From positions 1 to 59,216 of the forward strand of contig NZ_JAERTY010000014.1 of NCBI RefSeq assembly GCF_016746095.1: a stretch of DNA of 59,216 nt, given 5' to 3'. Under the pieces are notes generated by a model, which searched no databases, was not told the origin of the DNA, and was given only the letters and a program-made list of their open reading frames with translations. Shown here in pieces: positions 42,785 to 51,579 of the stretch. Within the stretch, counting starts at the first letter, position 1; every line of letters begins with the position of its first letter. A program made the translations under genes and the position numbers. Source of the stretch: Sphingobacterium faecale. Its GTDB lineage: Bacteria; Bacteroidota; Bacteroidia; Sphingobacteriales; Sphingobacteriaceae.

Positions 42785-42857
42785 AATATCCTATTTTTAT
42801 GAACTGCCAAGCAATCAAAATGAAACTCAACAATTCGAATGTAATAATACCAAATTA

Positions 42858-42895
42858 TTAACAACAGTTTTCCACAATTGTTAAAATGTGGAAAA
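42858..42895 (-). promoter_or_regulatory. Two mutually exclusive hairpins between ftsA and ftsZ
   Basis: TTTTCCACA (42868-42876) pairs with TGTGGAAAA (42887-42895). TTAACAA (42858-42864) pairs with TTGTTAA (42878-42884), which lies in the loop of the first. The two stems cannot form together. They sit in the mRNA between the ftsA stop and the ftsZ start, about 75 bases before the ATG. Confidence 0.5.
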
Positions 42896-42914
42896 AACTA
42901 CGTTGTGTTGAAAA

Positions 42915-44279
42915 TTATTTCTTACCTATAAAGGTGTCATCATCAATCTCTTGATTGTCGCGAATGAACTCTGAAATAATTTTCGTAAACCAGCTCTCCT
43001 TTTTACTTTGCTTCTCAGCAATCTCTTTTACCTGTACCTTTTCGGTCTTTCTGCTCGCCATTTCGTGATTTGCAGCTTCCTCGTCTTCCAAGATCTGAAT
43101 ACCTTTGATCAAAAGACCAATACTTGTAGCATACATTGGGCTCTTCATTTCCTCAAATGTCTGCTTATTCAACATATCCGTCTTCGCTAGATACTCATTT
43201 GGATAACCGATGCGACAATCTATTCCAGTGATATACTCGACCAATTGTACCAAATGCTTCAACTGTGCCCCCCCACCTGTAATAACAATACCGGCAATCA
43301 ACTTATCCTCGTATCCCGAAGATTTGATTTCGTAGTATACGTGCTCAATGATTTCTTCCATACGTGCCTGAATAATATAAGCCAAGTTCTTCACTGATAT
43401 CTCTTTCGAGTCACGTCCGCGTATCCCCGGAACACAGATTACCTCATTCTCTTTATTTTCATCCGCTAATGATGATCCGTATCTCACTTTCAACTGCTCC
43501 GCCTGATTTCTAAGTACAGCACAACCTTGACGGATATCTTCAGTTACAATATTACCTCCTAATGGAATTACAGCAGTATGACGGATGATTCCCTCGTGGA
43601 AAATAGCCACGTCGGTAGTACCTCCACCAATATCAACAAGAACAACACCAGCCATTTTTTCTTCATCATCCAATACAGCTTCGGAAGATGCTAAAGGCTC
43701 CAACACTAGGGACGAAACTTCAAGATCAGCATTATCAACGCACTTCTTGATGTTTTTAATATCCGTAACCCGTCCAGAGATGATATGGAAATTTGCTTCC
43801 ATACGACGCCCTGCCATTCCGATAGGTTCTTTGATACCAGGTTCATTATCTATTGTAAACTCCTGAGGCAAGACATGGATAATCTCTTCTCCCGGAGGAA
43901 GAACCAATTTATACATATCCGAAATCAATCGCTCTACATCGATTCTACCTATTTCATCGTCATCGCTTTTGGTTAAAATACCGCGATGTTGGATGCTCTT
44001 GATGTGCTGACCTGCAATCCCGATATTTACGACTTTAATATCCACATTGGACTGTCCTTCAGCCGAGGAAACTGCTTCCCTGATACTGAATACGGTCTTT
44101 TGAATATTAGCGACCACGCCACGGTTTACTCCTGCAGATTCGGCTTTACCAACGCCCAACAACTCAATTTTATTAGAACCACTGCGTCTCCCCACAGTAA
44201 CACAAATCTTTGTTGTACCGATATCCAATCCTACGATGATTGGATTCTCTCTTTCAATGTCTGTAATTCTTGGTTTCAT
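42915..44279 (-). CDS. ftsA: Cell division protein FtsA
   Basis: FtsA is the actin-like protein that ties FtsZ to the membrane. This 454-residue protein has the phosphate-1 motif IVGLDIGTTKICVTVG, the SHS2 (1c) subdomain (about residues 88-170), and the phosphate-2 motif VLVDIGGGTTDVAIF. The C-terminal region carries a charged stretch before a possible amphipathic membrane helix (KESWFTKIISEFI). It lies 23 bp after ftsQ. Confidence 0.95.
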   Translation of the reverse strand: MKPRITDIERENPIIVGLDIGTTKICVTVGRRSGSNKIELLGVGKAESAGVNRGVVANIQKTVFSIREAVSSAEGQSNVDIKVVNIGIAGQHIKSIQHRGILTKSDDDEIGRIDVERLISDMYKLVLPPGEEIIHVLPQEFTIDNEPGIKEPIGMAGRRMEANFHIISGRVTDIKNIKKCVDNADLEVSSLVLEPLASSEAVLDDEEKMAGVVLVDIGGGTTDVAIFHEGIIRHTAVIPLGGNIVTEDIRQGCAVLRNQAEQLKVRYGSSLADENKENEVICVPGIRGRDSKEISVKNLAYIIQARMEEIIEHVYYEIKSSGYEDKLIAGIVITGGGAQLKHLVQLVEYITGIDCRIGYPNEYLAKTDMLNKQTFEEMKSPMYATSIGLLIKGIQILEDEEAANHEMASRKTEKVQVKEIAEKQSKKESWFTKIISEFIRDNQEIDDDTFIGKK

Positions 44280-44302
44280 ATGCTGTATATTATGCTGTAT
44301 TG

Positions 44303-45121
44303 TTAATTTTTCATATTCATTTTCATCTGCAAACTGTCGATAAACCAGTTTCCCCTACGCTCACAGATGATCTGACCGCCATATTTGACGTTCACTTTTT
44401 CATAAGCCTCGCTGCCTACCTTAGGCAGAATATTCTTGTAATACACCTCTAGCCTTCTCAACTTATAATCTAGAGAATCTGCCGAACCGATCACCAAGAC
44501 TTCCCGCCCTACACGTGGAATCAATTCGATATCCCGCTGTTCATTGACAAAAATCTGTACAATTTGGTTTTCCCAAAGATTATCGCCTCGAACATGTCCC
44601 GCTATACGTACCAAATCCTGCACTAACTTGGACTCGACCATCTCCAGCGGTTGCTTATACCCTTCACTGATATTGCCATTGGCTACCATCACATGTGGCA
44701 CATATTTCAATGTCACGGGAACTTTCTTGCCCAAGCGATCCACATAGTACTCGCGTCCGGCTTTGTTGATCACCCGTAATACGACTTCGCGCTGCTGTAC
44801 CGTGACCTGCATCGTCCCATCCATATCCAGATGTACTTCCGCATTGGATACATAAGGCAACATTTCGATCGCTTCTTCTATCTGTTGTACTTTTATACCT
44901 GCCAACTCTTTTCCGACAACTGACCCGAATTTCTGATCGATCATCTTCGAAATATCCTGTTGGTCGATAAATGTTTCCTTACCCTCCACAACTACTTTCA
45001 ACTCTTTACATAGTTGTTGGCTATCCTTCTTTGATACCAGACCCATAAGCATAGCTAAGCCTACAAAGATCACTAGACCTAAGAAAACGTAAAAAACCAT
45101 GCTCCATCTGATATTTCTCAT
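44303..45121 (-). CDS. ftsQ: Cell division protein FtsQ/DivIB
   Basis: FtsQ is a single-pass membrane protein that recruits the FtsL-containing complex to the septum. This 272-residue protein has a short cytosolic start, one membrane helix (VFYVFLGLVIFVGLAMLMGLV), a POTRA domain (about residues 40-110) and a beta domain with REYYVDRLGKKVPV. It starts 1 bp after the murC stop. Sequence similarity in this family is low, so identity relies partly on its place. Confidence 0.9.
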   Translation of the reverse strand: MRNIRWSMVFYVFLGLVIFVGLAMLMGLVSKKDSQQLCKELKVVVEGKETFIDQQDISKMIDQKFGSVVGKELAGIKVQQIEEAIEMLPYVSNAEVHLDMDGTMQVTVQQREVVLRVINKAGREYYVDRLGKKVPVTLKYVPHVMVANGNISEGYKQPLEMVESKLVQDLVRIAGHVRGDNLWENQIVQIFVNEQRDIELIPRVGREVLVIGSADSLDYKLRRLEVYYKNILPKVGSEAYEKVNVKYGGQIICERRGNWFIDSLQMKMNMKN

Positions 45122-45122
45122 A

Positions 45123-46475
45123 CTATCTCTCCAATAATTCTTTCAATGGTTTCACCAATCGATCGATATCTCCTGCCCCTACTGTTACCAACAATTCAGG
45201 CTGCTCATCCCTAGCGATCTCCAAAACTTCCTGTGGACTCACCACGCGCTTGTTCGACAAGTCGACCTTATCCAACAACCACGACGAAGTCACTCCTTCG
45301 ATAGGTAATTCCCGTGCAGGATATATTTCCATAAGCAACAGCTCATCCGCCATACCCAATACCTCTGCAAATCCATCTATAAAATCACGCGTCCTGGTAA
45401 ACAGATGAGGCTGAAATACAACCGTCAATTTCTTCTCTGGATAAAGTTTACGCATAGAGCTCAAAAAAGCCCTTAGCTCTTCGGGATGATGCGCATAGTC
45501 ATCAATGTAAATATGCTTCTCATTCCTAACAATAAATTCAAAGCGACGCTTAGCCCCTTTAAAATTAGCCAGTGCGTCGACGATCTTTGAATCATCTATC
45601 TTCAACAGTCGCGCTACCGTAATCGCGGCTACCGCATTCTCCACATTGTGAAGCCCCGCTATACCTAAAAGAATATTCGCGATTGTCACTTCATGACTCA
45701 CGTAATCAAAATAAAACTGACAGTCTTTAACGTGTATATTTTTAGCATAAGCATCCGCTTCAACATGCTGCGAATAGCTAATATCTCCTTTAAAAGGCAA
45801 GCCTTTTTTCACAATCCGCTTTCCACCATCTACGACCCTATCCAGATACATCTCAAATGATTCGATCAAATGCGATTCATCGCCATAGATATCTAAATGA
45901 TCCGCATCTGCAGATGTCACGATAGCGATATCCGGATGTAGCGTCAAAAACGAACGGTCGTACTCATCTGCTTCGACCACCACCACATTATTTGCTCCAA
46001 AAAGCACATTCGTATTATAGTTTGAACTTATCCCCCCTAAGAATGCAGAGCAGTCATAACCGGAATCTTTCAAAATATGAGCAATCATAGTTGAGGTCGT
46101 CGTCTTGCCATGCGTCCCCGCTACTCCAATAGTAAAACGGCTAGCACTGATAATCCCTAATACCTGTGAGCGTTTGAAAAGCTCAAAGCCTTTATCCAGA
46201 AAATAGTTCTTTATCTTCAATTCCTTAGGAACCGCTGGCGTATAGATAATCAAAGCTTCTTCCGATGGTGCTGAAAAGGACGCCTCGACCGTAGTGACAT
46301 CATCTTCATACACCACAGGGATACCTTCCTTAGCCAAAGCCATAGTTAGTTCCGTTTCCGTTCTATCATATCCACTCACCTCACAGCCCAGTTTATGAAA
46401 GTAACGCGCCAGACCACTCATCCCGATACCACCGATACCGATTAAATAAACTTTCTTTATCTGATCAATGTTCAT
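45123..46475 (-). CDS. murC: UDP-N-acetylmuramate-L-alanine ligase
   Basis: MurC adds L-alanine to UDP-MurNAc in the cytosol. This 450-residue Mur ligase has the Rossmann start YLIGIGGIGMSGLA, the ATP-binding GVAGTHGKTTTSTM, and HHPEELRAFL in the central to C-terminal part. It starts 11 bp after murG and ends 1 bp before ftsQ. Confidence 0.96.
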   Translation of the reverse strand: MNIDQIKKVYLIGIGGIGMSGLARYFHKLGCEVSGYDRTETELTMALAKEGIPVVYEDDVTTVEASFSAPSEEALIIYTPAVPKELKIKNYFLDKGFELFKRSQVLGIISASRFTIGVAGTHGKTTTSTMIAHILKDSGYDCSAFLGGISSNYNTNVLFGANNVVVVEADEYDRSFLTLHPDIAIVTSADADHLDIYGDESHLIESFEMYLDRVVDGGKRIVKKGLPFKGDISYSQHVEADAYAKNIHVKDCQFYFDYVSHEVTIANILLGIAGLHNVENAVAAITVARLLKIDDSKIVDALANFKGAKRRFEFIVRNEKHIYIDDYAHHPEELRAFLSSMRKLYPEKKLTVVFQPHLFTRTRDFIDGFAEVLGMADELLLMEIYPARELPIEGVTSSWLLDKVDLSNKRVVSPQEVLEIARDEQPELLVTVGAGDIDRLVKPLKELLER

Positions 46476-46486
46476 ATCCCCTATTC

Positions 46487-47581
46487 CTAGATTAATTTCA
46501 ATACCTCTTTTGCAATTACCTCATCGGCATCTAGCAAGGCCATTTTTTCTATATTCTGCCCCAGCTTCTCCGATGTAGGGGCATCATTTAATAATTCCAA
46601 TATTTTATCCACCAGCACATCTCTCGCCTCCACATCCTTCACCATCACTGCGGCGTCCTTATTCACTAATGCCATCGCATTTTTTGTCTGATGGTCCTCA
46701 GCTACATTAGGCGACGGCACCAAAATAACAGGCTTACCGACCACACATAGTTCTGAGATTGTACCTGCTCCTGCACGGGCCACGATCAGATCTGCGGCAG
46801 CATATGCATAATCCATCTTCTGCAAGAAAGCAGACATTTTAATGCTATTGGGAAGTTTCCCTCCAAGTTCTGCTGTCAGCTTATCCACATAGTACCCGCC
46901 GCATTGCCAGATGACCTGTACACCTGCCGCATTCAACTTATCAATATTATTCTTCACGCAGTCATTGAGCGTACCCGCCCCTAGACTTCCCCCCGTCACC
47001 AAAATAGTTTTCTTACCCGCCTCTAGACCGAAATCAACCAAAGCCTCTCCTTTTTTACCTTCAATATCCACCGACGTACGGCGAATGGGATTTCCCGTCA
47101 ATAGCACCTTTTCCTTTGCAAAGAACTGCTCCATCCCCTCATAAGCAACGCAGACTTTCTTAGCTTTCTTGCCTAAGCTCTTATTTGTCTTTCCAGCAAA
47201 AGAGTTTTGCTCCTGAATCAGCGTTGGCACCCCCATCATATTTGCCATCATCAACAACGGACCAGAAGCATAACCACCAACACCTACAGCGACGTCAGCT
47301 TTAAAATCCTTGATAATCTTTCTTGCTTTCAACAAACTATCCAGCATCTTAAATGGTAAAGAAAGATTTTTCAGTAAAGACGAACGGTTGAACCCCTGAA
47401 TATTCAAACCGATTATCGTATAACCTGCCGCAGGTACTTTCTCCATCTCCATCTTTCCCTCGGCTCCAACAAACAGAATCTCAACATCGGGCTCAATACG
47501 GCGCAAAGCATTAGCAATTGCTATCGCAGGGAAGATATGTCCTCCTGTACCGCCACCACTGATAATTACTTTATGCGCCAT
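46487..47581 (-). CDS. murG: UDP-N-acetylglucosamine transferase MurG (lipid II synthase)
   Basis: MurG adds GlcNAc to lipid I to make lipid II on the cytosolic face of the membrane. This 364-residue GT-B protein has ISGGGTGGHIFPAIAIA at the start, VTGGSLGA at the C-domain and the UDP-binding RAGAGTISEL. Length is normal. Confidence 0.96.
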   Translation of the reverse strand: MAHKVIISGGGTGGHIFPAIAIANALRRIEPDVEILFVGAEGKMEMEKVPAAGYTIIGLNIQGFNRSSLLKNLSLPFKMLDSLLKARKIIKDFKADVAVGVGGYASGPLLMMANMMGVPTLIQEQNSFAGKTNKSLGKKAKKVCVAYEGMEQFFAKEKVLLTGNPIRRTSVDIEGKKGEALVDFGLEAGKKTILVTGGSLGAGTLNDCVKNNIDKLNAAGVQVIWQCGGYYVDKLTAELGGKLPNSIKMSAFLQKMDYAYAAADLIVARAGAGTISELCVVGKPVILVPSPNVAEDHQTKNAMALVNKDAAVMVKDVEARDVLVDKILELLNDAPTSEKLGQNIEKMALLDADEVIAKEVLKLI

Positions 47582-47638
47582 TTTATTAGTATTTAGTATT
47601 GAAATACCTATAACTCTATTAACCTTATTACCTTAAAA

Positions 47639-48832
47639 TCAAATTGTACCGACGACAACCCTTTTAGGCTTTATCACCTCGTCCAATTCTTCTTTACCTT
47701 TTAATTCTTCAATATTCCTACTCACAGACAGAATTATCCCTAATGCCACTGATGTAAACAAAATGGATGTCCCACCCATACTCACCAATGGAAGCGGAAC
47801 TCCTGTCACCGGCCCTAATCCTACAGCCACAGCCATATTTGCAAGAGCCTGTATTGTTAGACTAAATCCTAAACCTGCTGCCAAAAATGCACCGAATGCA
47901 CGTGGACTCATCGTTACGATACGAATACAACGATACATCAAAGCCAAATACAAAAACAACAGAATCACGCCACCCATCGTACCATATTCCTCAATTATAA
48001 TCGCGAATATGAAATCCGAATAAGGGTGTGGCAAAACATTACGCTGTACGCTATTCCCAGGCCCCAGACCAAACATACCACCTGTCGCAATTGCGATTTT
48101 AGCATTATTCGCCTGATAGTTTTTATCCTCCTGAAAAGGAACATTCGTCTCGTGCACTTCCTCCGTCTTGAAGAAACCTTCAATACGGCTGAAATAAGTC
48201 GCCCGTCGCGGACCAACAGAGATCACTATTATTCCCAATACCGCTACACCTGCCGTAACCATAGCAATCTGCCTAAAGGAAATACGGCCAATCAACAACA
48301 AAAGAACACTGGTTCCAAAAAGCATCACCGCCGTAGACAAGTTGGCCCAGGCAATCAAAACAAAAACCGCACAGACTGCCCCCATAATAGGAACAAAGGA
48401 CTTCTTCACATCCTTAATCTCCTCTTGCTTACGTGACAACATACGCGCCAAGAAGGTAATCAGAGCTAGTTTTGCCAAATCCGAAGTTTGGAATGTCTGA
48501 TTGATCACTGGGATGGTAACCCACCGCGATGCCTCATTCACTGAACTACCGAAAATCAACGTATATAACAGTAAAGGGATTGTAATAACCATCAGTATCT
48601 TCGAAATACCTGCGTACCATTTGTAATCCAACTTATGGGACAGATACATCAAAAGCAACCCCACAGCTACAATAGAAAAATGCTTAAACAGATACAGCTC
48701 CGTCCCTTTTCCTTCTTTATAAGCCAACGTACCTACAGAACTATACACAGCAAGCAGAGACCATCCTGATAGAATTATCACGATAATCCAGATCCACTTG
48801 TCTCCTTTAAGTTTTGCAAATATCTGTTCCAT
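47639..48832 (-). CDS. ftsW: Cell division protein FtsW (SEDS peptidoglycan glycosyltransferase)
   Basis: FtsW polymerises lipid II into septal glycan strands together with FtsI. This 397-residue SEDS protein has about ten membrane helices, the motif DFIFAIIIEEYGTMGG, and VGLGPVTGVPLPLVSMGGTS near the end. Its place in the dcw cluster points to FtsW rather than RodA. It follows murD after a 118-bp gap with a direct repeat. Confidence 0.95.
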   Translation of the reverse strand: MEQIFAKLKGDKWIWIIVIILSGWSLLAVYSSVGTLAYKEGKGTELYLFKHFSIVAVGLLLMYLSHKLDYKWYAGISKILMVITIPLLLYTLIFGSSVNEASRWVTIPVINQTFQTSDLAKLALITFLARMLSRKQEEIKDVKKSFVPIMGAVCAVFVLIAWANLSTAVMLFGTSVLLLLIGRISFRQIAMVTAGVAVLGIIVISVGPRRATYFSRIEGFFKTEEVHETNVPFQEDKNYQANNAKIAIATGGMFGLGPGNSVQRNVLPHPYSDFIFAIIIEEYGTMGGVILLFLYLALMYRCIRIVTMSPRAFGAFLAAGLGFSLTIQALANMAVAVGLGPVTGVPLPLVSMGGTSILFTSVALGIILSVSRNIEELKGKEELDEVIKPKRVVVGTI

Positions 48833-48906
48833 TATCTTTTTTCCTCTATTATTGAGCTATCAAGTGAACCTGTTATCGGGTTGTCTTTACAAATTCAAAA
48901 CCTTGA

Positions 48907-48943
48907 TAACTTATTAACTCTTTCACTTGCTAACTTATTAACT
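48907..48943. repeat. 13-bp direct repeat in the murD-ftsW gap
   Basis: TAACTTATTAACT occurs at 48907-48919 and 48931-48943, with a period of 24 bp. It lies within the longest gap of the cluster's first half. Function is unknown; simple AT-rich composition could explain it. Confidence 0.5.
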
Positions 48944-48950
48944 ACCTAAC

Positions 48951-50324
48951 CTACAACGCCATTACAGCATCTTTAAATTTATCTCCTCGTTCTTCGTAAT
49001 TTTTAAACCAATCAAAACTTGCGCAAGCAGGTGACAACAATACAGTATCTCCTTTTTTAGCAAGATGCGATGCGATCTGTACAGCGTCATCCATAGAAGC
49101 ACTATTTACAATCACGTCTACCTCATCTTCAAATGCATCATGAATGCGTGAAGTATCCTTACCGATACAGATAATCGCTTTAACCTTTTGCTTCACCAAA
49201 TCGCGCAACATATCATAATCATTTCCTTTATCTACCCCTCCTAACAGAAGAACGATATCTGGCGAAAAGCTTTCCAACGCATACCATACCGAATTCACGT
49301 TGGTAGCCTTAGAATCGTTGATATAATTGACACCACCTATAAATGCCACATGCTCCAATCGGTGCGGTATATTGACATAAGAGCCCATACTCTCCTTCAT
49401 CGTCTGATTGCGCAACTCTTGTACTTTAGCGACCAAACCTGACGCCATATTATTGTACACGTTGTGTCTTCCCTGTAATGATAACTCTTCAATATTCATC
49501 GCAAATATCTCTCTATTAGGTATGTTAATTATTAATTCTTTCTTCTCGTTTAAATATGCACCTACCGACACGACATCCTCTTGTGTCATCGGTAGCATCA
49601 TTGCTTTTATATCAAATCTCGGCAGTGCTTTGACCGTCTCTTCATCATCGCTACAGTAGATAAAGAAATCGTTAGCCGTTTGATTCTGAATCACTCTGAA
49701 CTTCGAGTTCACATAGTTTTCCATCTTGTAATCATACCGATCCAAATGATCTGGAGTAATATTCAACAATACAGCTACATCTGCTCTAAAGTGATACATA
49801 TCATCCAGCATAAAACTCGATATCTCCAAGACGTACACATCAAAATCTGCACGCGCTACCTGCAAAGCAAAGCTCTTACCGATATTGCCTGCCAACCCCA
49901 CATGAAGGCCGGCCTTCTCCAACATATAGTGTGTCAACATTGTTGTTGTCGACTTCCCATTCGATCCCGTAATACAGATCAAACGAGCATCGGTATATTG
50001 CGCAGCAAATTCGATTTCTGAAATAAGTGGAATACCCGCTTCTCTCAGCTTTTTTATTAAGGGCGCCTTCTCCGGAATACCGGGGCTCTTGACAATCACA
50101 TCTGCATTCAAAATAGCCGCTTCTGTATGCTGACCGCTTTCAAAAGCGATTCCTTCATCTTGCAACTGCTTCTGATAAGATTCTGCTATTACCCCTAGGT
50201 CGGATACGAATACATCAAACCCCTTATCCTTACCCAGGATAGCAGCTCCAACGCCGCTCTCTCCTGCTCCCAGAATCACTAAGCGACCTTGCTGTGGATA
50301 ATATGTATTTGCAATATTTGCCAT
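48951..50324 (-). CDS. murD: UDP-N-acetylmuramoylalanine-D-glutamate ligase
   Basis: MurD adds D-glutamate to UDP-MurNAc-L-Ala. This 457-residue protein has LVILGAGESGVGAAIL at the start, the ATP-binding ITGSNGKSTTTML, and LLSPACASFDWFKNYEERGD, the MurD-specific C-terminal motif. It starts 1 bp after mraY. Confidence 0.96.
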   Translation of the reverse strand: MANIANTYYPQQGRLVILGAGESGVGAAILGKDKGFDVFVSDLGVIAESYQKQLQDEGIAFESGQHTEAAILNADVIVKSPGIPEKAPLIKKLREAGIPLISEIEFAAQYTDARLICITGSNGKSTTTMLTHYMLEKAGLHVGLAGNIGKSFALQVARADFDVYVLEISSFMLDDMYHFRADVAVLLNITPDHLDRYDYKMENYVNSKFRVIQNQTANDFFIYCSDDEETVKALPRFDIKAMMLPMTQEDVVSVGAYLNEKKELIINIPNREIFAMNIEELSLQGRHNVYNNMASGLVAKVQELRNQTMKESMGSYVNIPHRLEHVAFIGGVNYINDSKATNVNSVWYALESFSPDIVLLLGGVDKGNDYDMLRDLVKQKVKAIICIGKDTSRIHDAFEDEVDVIVNSASMDDAVQIASHLAKKGDTVLLSPACASFDWFKNYEERGDKFKDAVMAL

Positions 50325-50325
50325 C

Positions 50326-51570
50326 TTATCTAACTTTCAACGTTACTATGGTTAAAATCGCCAGAATCACACCCACAATTACAAATCGGGTTACAATCTT
50401 GGCTTCGTGATATCCTTTCTTTTGGTAATGATGATGCAACGGAGACATTAAGAAAATGCGTCGCCCTTCACCAAACTTCTTCTTCGTATACTTAAAATAG
50501 GAAACCTGCGTAATAACCGAGACCAACTCAATCAAGAACACACCACACAGCACCGGAATCAACAATTCCTTACGGATCAGGATAGCGAATGCTGCGATAT
50601 TGCCTCCGATCATCAACGATCCTGTATCTCCCATAAATACCTGCGCAGGGTAAGCATTGTACCATAAGAACCCAGTACAGGCTCCTATAAATGCTCCCGC
50701 AAAAATCACCAGTTCTCCCGAATTCGGGATATACATGATATTCAAATAATCCGAGAAGATAATATTACCCGATACATACGCCAGTATCGCGAGAGTAATC
50801 CCTATAATTGCCGACGTTCCCGTCGCCAATCCATCTATACCATCCGTTATATTCGCTCCATTCGACACTGCTGTCACAATAAATACAACAACAAAAAGGA
50901 ATAGAAAAAAAGTAGGCCACTTGCCTTCTAAACCAACAACGTCTAATACCTTGGAATAGTCAAACTCATTGTTTTTGTAAAACGGAATGTTTGTCTTCGT
51001 TGACTTCACATTTTCGGCATACGTCTTTTCACCTGTCTGTGGATTGATGATCACCTCCACAGGTCGCGATGAACTCGGATTTGTCACCTGCTCCCGCACC
51101 ACGATATCCGGATGGAAATACATCGTTATCGCAATCAACGTACCTAATCCCACTTGACCAATCACCTTAAATCGGCCAGCCAATCCCTCTTTATTCTTAC
51201 GAAAGACCTTGATATAATCATCTAGAAAACCAATAGCTCCCATCCAAAGAGTCGTAATGATCATGATGATAACATAAATATTATCCAACTTGGCAAACAA
51301 TAATGTCGGGATCAGAATACCTGCAATAATAATCAATCCTCCCATCGTGGGTGTACCCTGCTTCTTTTTCTCCCCTTCTAGCCCTAAGTCGCGAATAGTC
51401 TCACCGACCTGCTTTTTATGCAACAACCGGATCAAACGGCTACCAAAGACTGTAGTAATAATCAAAGAGACAATAACCGCCATTGCCGTCCTAAACGAGA
51501 TGTACTGAAACAACCCCGCCCCAGGAATATGTAAGTGCTCTTGTAACCAAGTAAATAAATAATATAACAT
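50326..51570 (-). CDS. mraY: Phospho-N-acetylmuramoyl-pentapeptide transferase
   Basis: MraY moves phospho-MurNAc-pentapeptide to undecaprenyl phosphate to make lipid I. This 414-residue membrane protein has KKQGTPTMGG, NGANITDGIDGLATG with the catalytic aspartates, and MSPLHHHYQKKG. It is about 50 residues longer than the E. coli enzyme. The extra part lies near residues 155-205 (SSSRPVEVIINPQTGEK) in a periplasmic loop and is common in Bacteroidota. Confidence 0.96.
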   Translation of the reverse strand: MLYYLFTWLQEHLHIPGAGLFQYISFRTAMAVIVSLIITTVFGSRLIRLLHKKQVGETIRDLGLEGEKKKQGTPTMGGLIIIAGILIPTLLFAKLDNIYVIIMIITTLWMGAIGFLDDYIKVFRKNKEGLAGRFKVIGQVGLGTLIAITMYFHPDIVVREQVTNPSSSRPVEVIINPQTGEKTYAENVKSTKTNIPFYKNNEFDYSKVLDVVGLEGKWPTFFLFLFVVVFIVTAVSNGANITDGIDGLATGTSAIIGITLAILAYVSGNIIFSDYLNIMYIPNSGELVIFAGAFIGACTGFLWYNAYPAQVFMGDTGSLMIGGNIAAFAILIRKELLIPVLCGVFLIELVSVITQVSYFKYTKKKFGEGRRIFLMSPLHHHYQKKGYHEAKIVTRFVIVGVILAILTIVTLKVR

Positions 51571-51579
51571 CGGCTCTTG

